From: Bog-473 sp035534235
GTDB taxonomy: Bacteria; Actinomycetota; Acidimicrobiia; Acidimicrobiales; RAAP-2
Assembly (NCBI GenBank): GCA_035534235.1
Contig: DATLSH010000012.1
Coordinates: 1 to 39,785, forward strand
Reading direction: 5' to 3'
DNA length: 39,785 nt
The position numbers and the translations under genes are program-made. Shown piece after piece: positions 38,160 through 39,785 of the stretch. The notes beneath the pieces were generated by a model. The model was not told the origin of the DNA. It saw only the letters and a program-made list of their open reading frames with translations, and ran no database searches. Each line of letters begins with the position of its first letter. Positions within the stretch are counted from its first letter, which is position 1.

Positions 38160-39570
38160 GCCCATGGAGTCGACGGCGCCGTCCGACCGCTTCGCGATGA
38201 GGCAGCGCAAGCTGCCCAGCTGGCGCTGGGAGGAGCTTCGTACGACCTTCTGGGTCGTGCCCAGCATTCTGGTGGTCTTTTCCGCACTGCTCTTCTGGGT
38301 GACCTACACGGTCGACCAGGCGGCATTCCACCATCAGCTGATGCTGCCTTTCTGGGTGCGCACCGGGAGTGCCGACGCCGGAAGGCAGGTGCTCATCGCC
38401 ATCGCCGCCGCCGTGATCACCGTGGTCGGCGTGGTGTTCTCCATCACCATCCTTGCCCTCACGCTGGCCTCACAGCAGTTCGGGCCCCGGATGATGCGCA
38501 ACTTCGTCCGGGACGTCGGTAACCAGGTGACCCTGGGCATCTTCGTGGGCACGTTCGTCTACTCCGTGCTGGCACTGGGCTCAATCACCAGCGATCCCCA
38601 CGGCGACTTCGTTCCCCATCTGTCCATCACGTTCGCCGAAGCACTGCTCCTGGTGGATCTCGGGGTGCTGATCTACTTCATCCACCACATCGCCAAGTCG
38701 ATCCAGCTTCCAGAGGTGATCGCCGGCATCGCCCGGGACCTGACCCGGGCCATCGATGCCGAGTTTCCACAGGACGTGGACGGCACCCTTCCTTCGACCG
38801 AGGTGGGAACGGGGACGAGCGTGCCGGAGCTTCTCCGGCTCATTGAGGAGAGTGGAACCACCGTTCCCTCCAATGTCAGCGGGTATCTGCAATACGTCGG
38901 GTACGCGCAGCTGGTCGACATCGCCACCCACACTGACTCGGTGATCCGGCTGGTCCACCGGCCAGGCCACTTTGTCGCCACGGGGCGACCGCTGGCCACG
39001 GTCTGGCCCCGCGGCGCGGCGACGGAAGTGGCGTTGGCCCTCGGTAAGGCGCACGTCACCGGGCCTCACCGCACGCTGGTGCAGGATCCCGTATTCGCCA
39101 TCGACCAGCTGGTCGAGATCGCCATCCGCGCCCTCTCGCCTGCCGTCAACGACACCTTCACCGCCCTGACGTGCATCGACTGGCTCTCGGCGGGACTGAG
39201 CCGGATATCCGGTCGAAACCTCAGAGAAGGCATCTACCGCGACCGTTACGGCAGCGTGCGCCTCATTGAGTCCGACCCCTCCTACGCGCGCATGGTCAAT
39301 CGCGCCTTCGACAAGGTCCGCCAATCCGCCCTTGGCATGCCGGCGGTGATCATCCGCATGTTGGATTCCCTGGCCTCCATCATGATGGACACCACCGAAG
39401 TGGGGCAACGCGATGTGCTCCGGCGCCAGGCCGACATGATCTTGAGGAACGCCGAGGAGTCAGTCTCCGAAGTTCATGATCTGGAGGACATCCGGGCCCG
39501 GTACCGGGCCATGCCCGACGAGCGGACATTCAAGGATCCGGAGACCTGGTCGAGGATCGCCCCCGGCTAG
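38152..39570 (+). CDS. DUF2254-family membrane protein
   Basis: 472 residues. Four membrane helices near the N-terminus (about 33-55, 78-104, 124-143, 157-180), then a large soluble C-terminal domain. The signature GVVFSITILALTLASQQFGPRMMRNFVRD is that of the DUF2254 family, whose function is not established. The C-terminal domain contains VTGPHRTLVQDPVFAIDQLVEIAIRALSPAVNDTFTAL, also conserved in the family, and an EDI-helix tail. GTG at 38152 is used; ATG at 38164 would shorten it by four residues. It stands alone between GH4 and the hydrolase; I see no operon partner. Confidence 0.85.
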   Translation: MVEPMESTAPSDRFAMRQRKLPSWRWEELRTTFWVVPSILVVFSALLFWVTYTVDQAAFHHQLMLPFWVRTGSADAGRQVLIAIAAAVITVVGVVFSITILALTLASQQFGPRMMRNFVRDVGNQVTLGIFVGTFVYSVLALGSITSDPHGDFVPHLSITFAEALLLVDLGVLIYFIHHIAKSIQLPEVIAGIARDLTRAIDAEFPQDVDGTLPSTEVGTGTSVPELLRLIEESGTTVPSNVSGYLQYVGYAQLVDIATHTDSVIRLVHRPGHFVATGRPLATVWPRGAATEVALALGKAHVTGPHRTLVQDPVFAIDQLVEIAIRALSPAVNDTFTALTCIDWLSAGLSRISGRNLREGIYRDRYGSVRLIESDPSYARMVNRAFDKVRQSALGMPAVIIRMLDSLASIMMDTTEVGQRDVLRRQADMILRNAEESVSEVHDLEDIRARYRAMPDERTFKDPETWSRIAPG

Positions 39571-39629
39571 GGGTTCGGGTCGGGCACACCGAACTCATCG
39601 GAGCGACCCCGGTCGCCTACTGTTGGCCC

Positions 39630-39785
39630 ATGCACAGCGGGCGCCGGGAGAAGGCTCACGAGCGGGCTGCCTTCCCGAAGGACCACGACCTCACCGTGTC
39701 CGACGGTACCCGGATCGCCTACACGGTCCGGGGTGATGGTACGCACATGCCGGTCGTCTTCGTGAACGGCTGGTCGTGCACCGAC
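39630..39785 (+). CDS. Alpha/beta hydrolase, N-terminal part (partial)
   Basis: Frame opens with ATG at 39630 and runs to the window edge, 52 codons. After a polar tail (MHSGRREKAHERAAF) comes the first-strand pattern LTVSDGTRIAYTVRGDG, followed by PVVFVNGWSCTD, where NGW is in the place of the HG oxyanion-hole motif of alpha/beta hydrolases. The catalytic triad lies outside the window, so the family call is tentative. Confidence 0.65.
   Translation, partial: MHSGRREKAHERAAFPKDHDLTVSDGTRIAYTVRGDGTHMPVVFVNGWSCTD

Noticed and set aside
1..39785. Mobile element, prophage, CRISPR or RNA genes
   Set aside because: No transposase, integrase, terminal inverted repeats, regular spaced repeats or tRNA/rRNA-like sequence was seen on either strand by eye; small non-coding RNAs could not be excluded without computation.

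Overview
The window is GC-rich throughout, densely coded on both strands, and uses many GTG starts. Several genes point to an actinobacterium: an MptB-like polyprenol-phosphomannose-dependent mannosyltransferase, an egtB-egtD ergothioneine pair, a protein of the mycothiol-dependent maleylpyruvate isomerase fold, a PPOX/F420-type flavin-fold protein, and a GT2-GtrA fusion. The many SDR, P450, phosphotransferase and nitronate monooxygenase genes recall lipid- and xenobiotic-degrading lineages, possibly Acidimicrobiia, but that placement is inference. I saw no rRNA, tRNA, CRISPR array, transposase, integrase or phage gene. No gene-free stretch exceeds about 210 bp.

Layout. (1) 1-6925 is mixed metabolism. 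A four-gene minus-strand run (SRPBCC, M20 peptidase, APH-like kinase, SDR) is divergent from an ArsC-like gene. DUF2237 and nitroreductase genes follow, then an unrecognised protein with a second APH-like kinase. (2) 6916-9442 is an envelope-glycan pair: a GT2-GtrA fusion and a PIG-V-like GT-C enzyme. (3) 9581-18412 is a catabolic or lipid-modifying region. An aldehyde dehydrogenase and a CrtC/AttH-like protein read left. A seven-gene run reads right: P450, phosphonate monoester hydrolase/sulfatase, two SDRs, an EthD-like protein, SnoaL-like and PPOX-like. (4) 18447-29521 is an envelope and thiol region: MptB-like mannosyltransferase, UDP-sulfoquinovose synthase (sqdB), a large YfhO-like protein, egtB-egtD, a PAP2/Aur1-like phosphatase and a GT39-like glycosyltransferase. 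(5) 29518-33381 holds an MDMPI-like protein, msrA, a hotdog thioesterase, an SDR and a nitronate monooxygenase. (6) 33583-35655 is a DHA2-type efflux pump fused to a C-terminal MarR-like domain. A 19-bp palindrome lies over its probable -35 element. (7) 35647-39785 has a BadF/GlcNAc-kinase-like ATPase divergent from a GH4 phospho-glycosidase, then a DUF2254 membrane protein and the start of an alpha/beta hydrolase.

The two most interesting features are the transporter-MarR fusion with its candidate operator, which suggests a pump that may regulate its own transcription from the membrane, and the sqdB gene set among GT-C type membrane glycosyltransferases rather than next to an sqdX-like gene, which suggests sulfoquinovose may be used in an envelope glycan. 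Both are hypotheses read from sequence and context.
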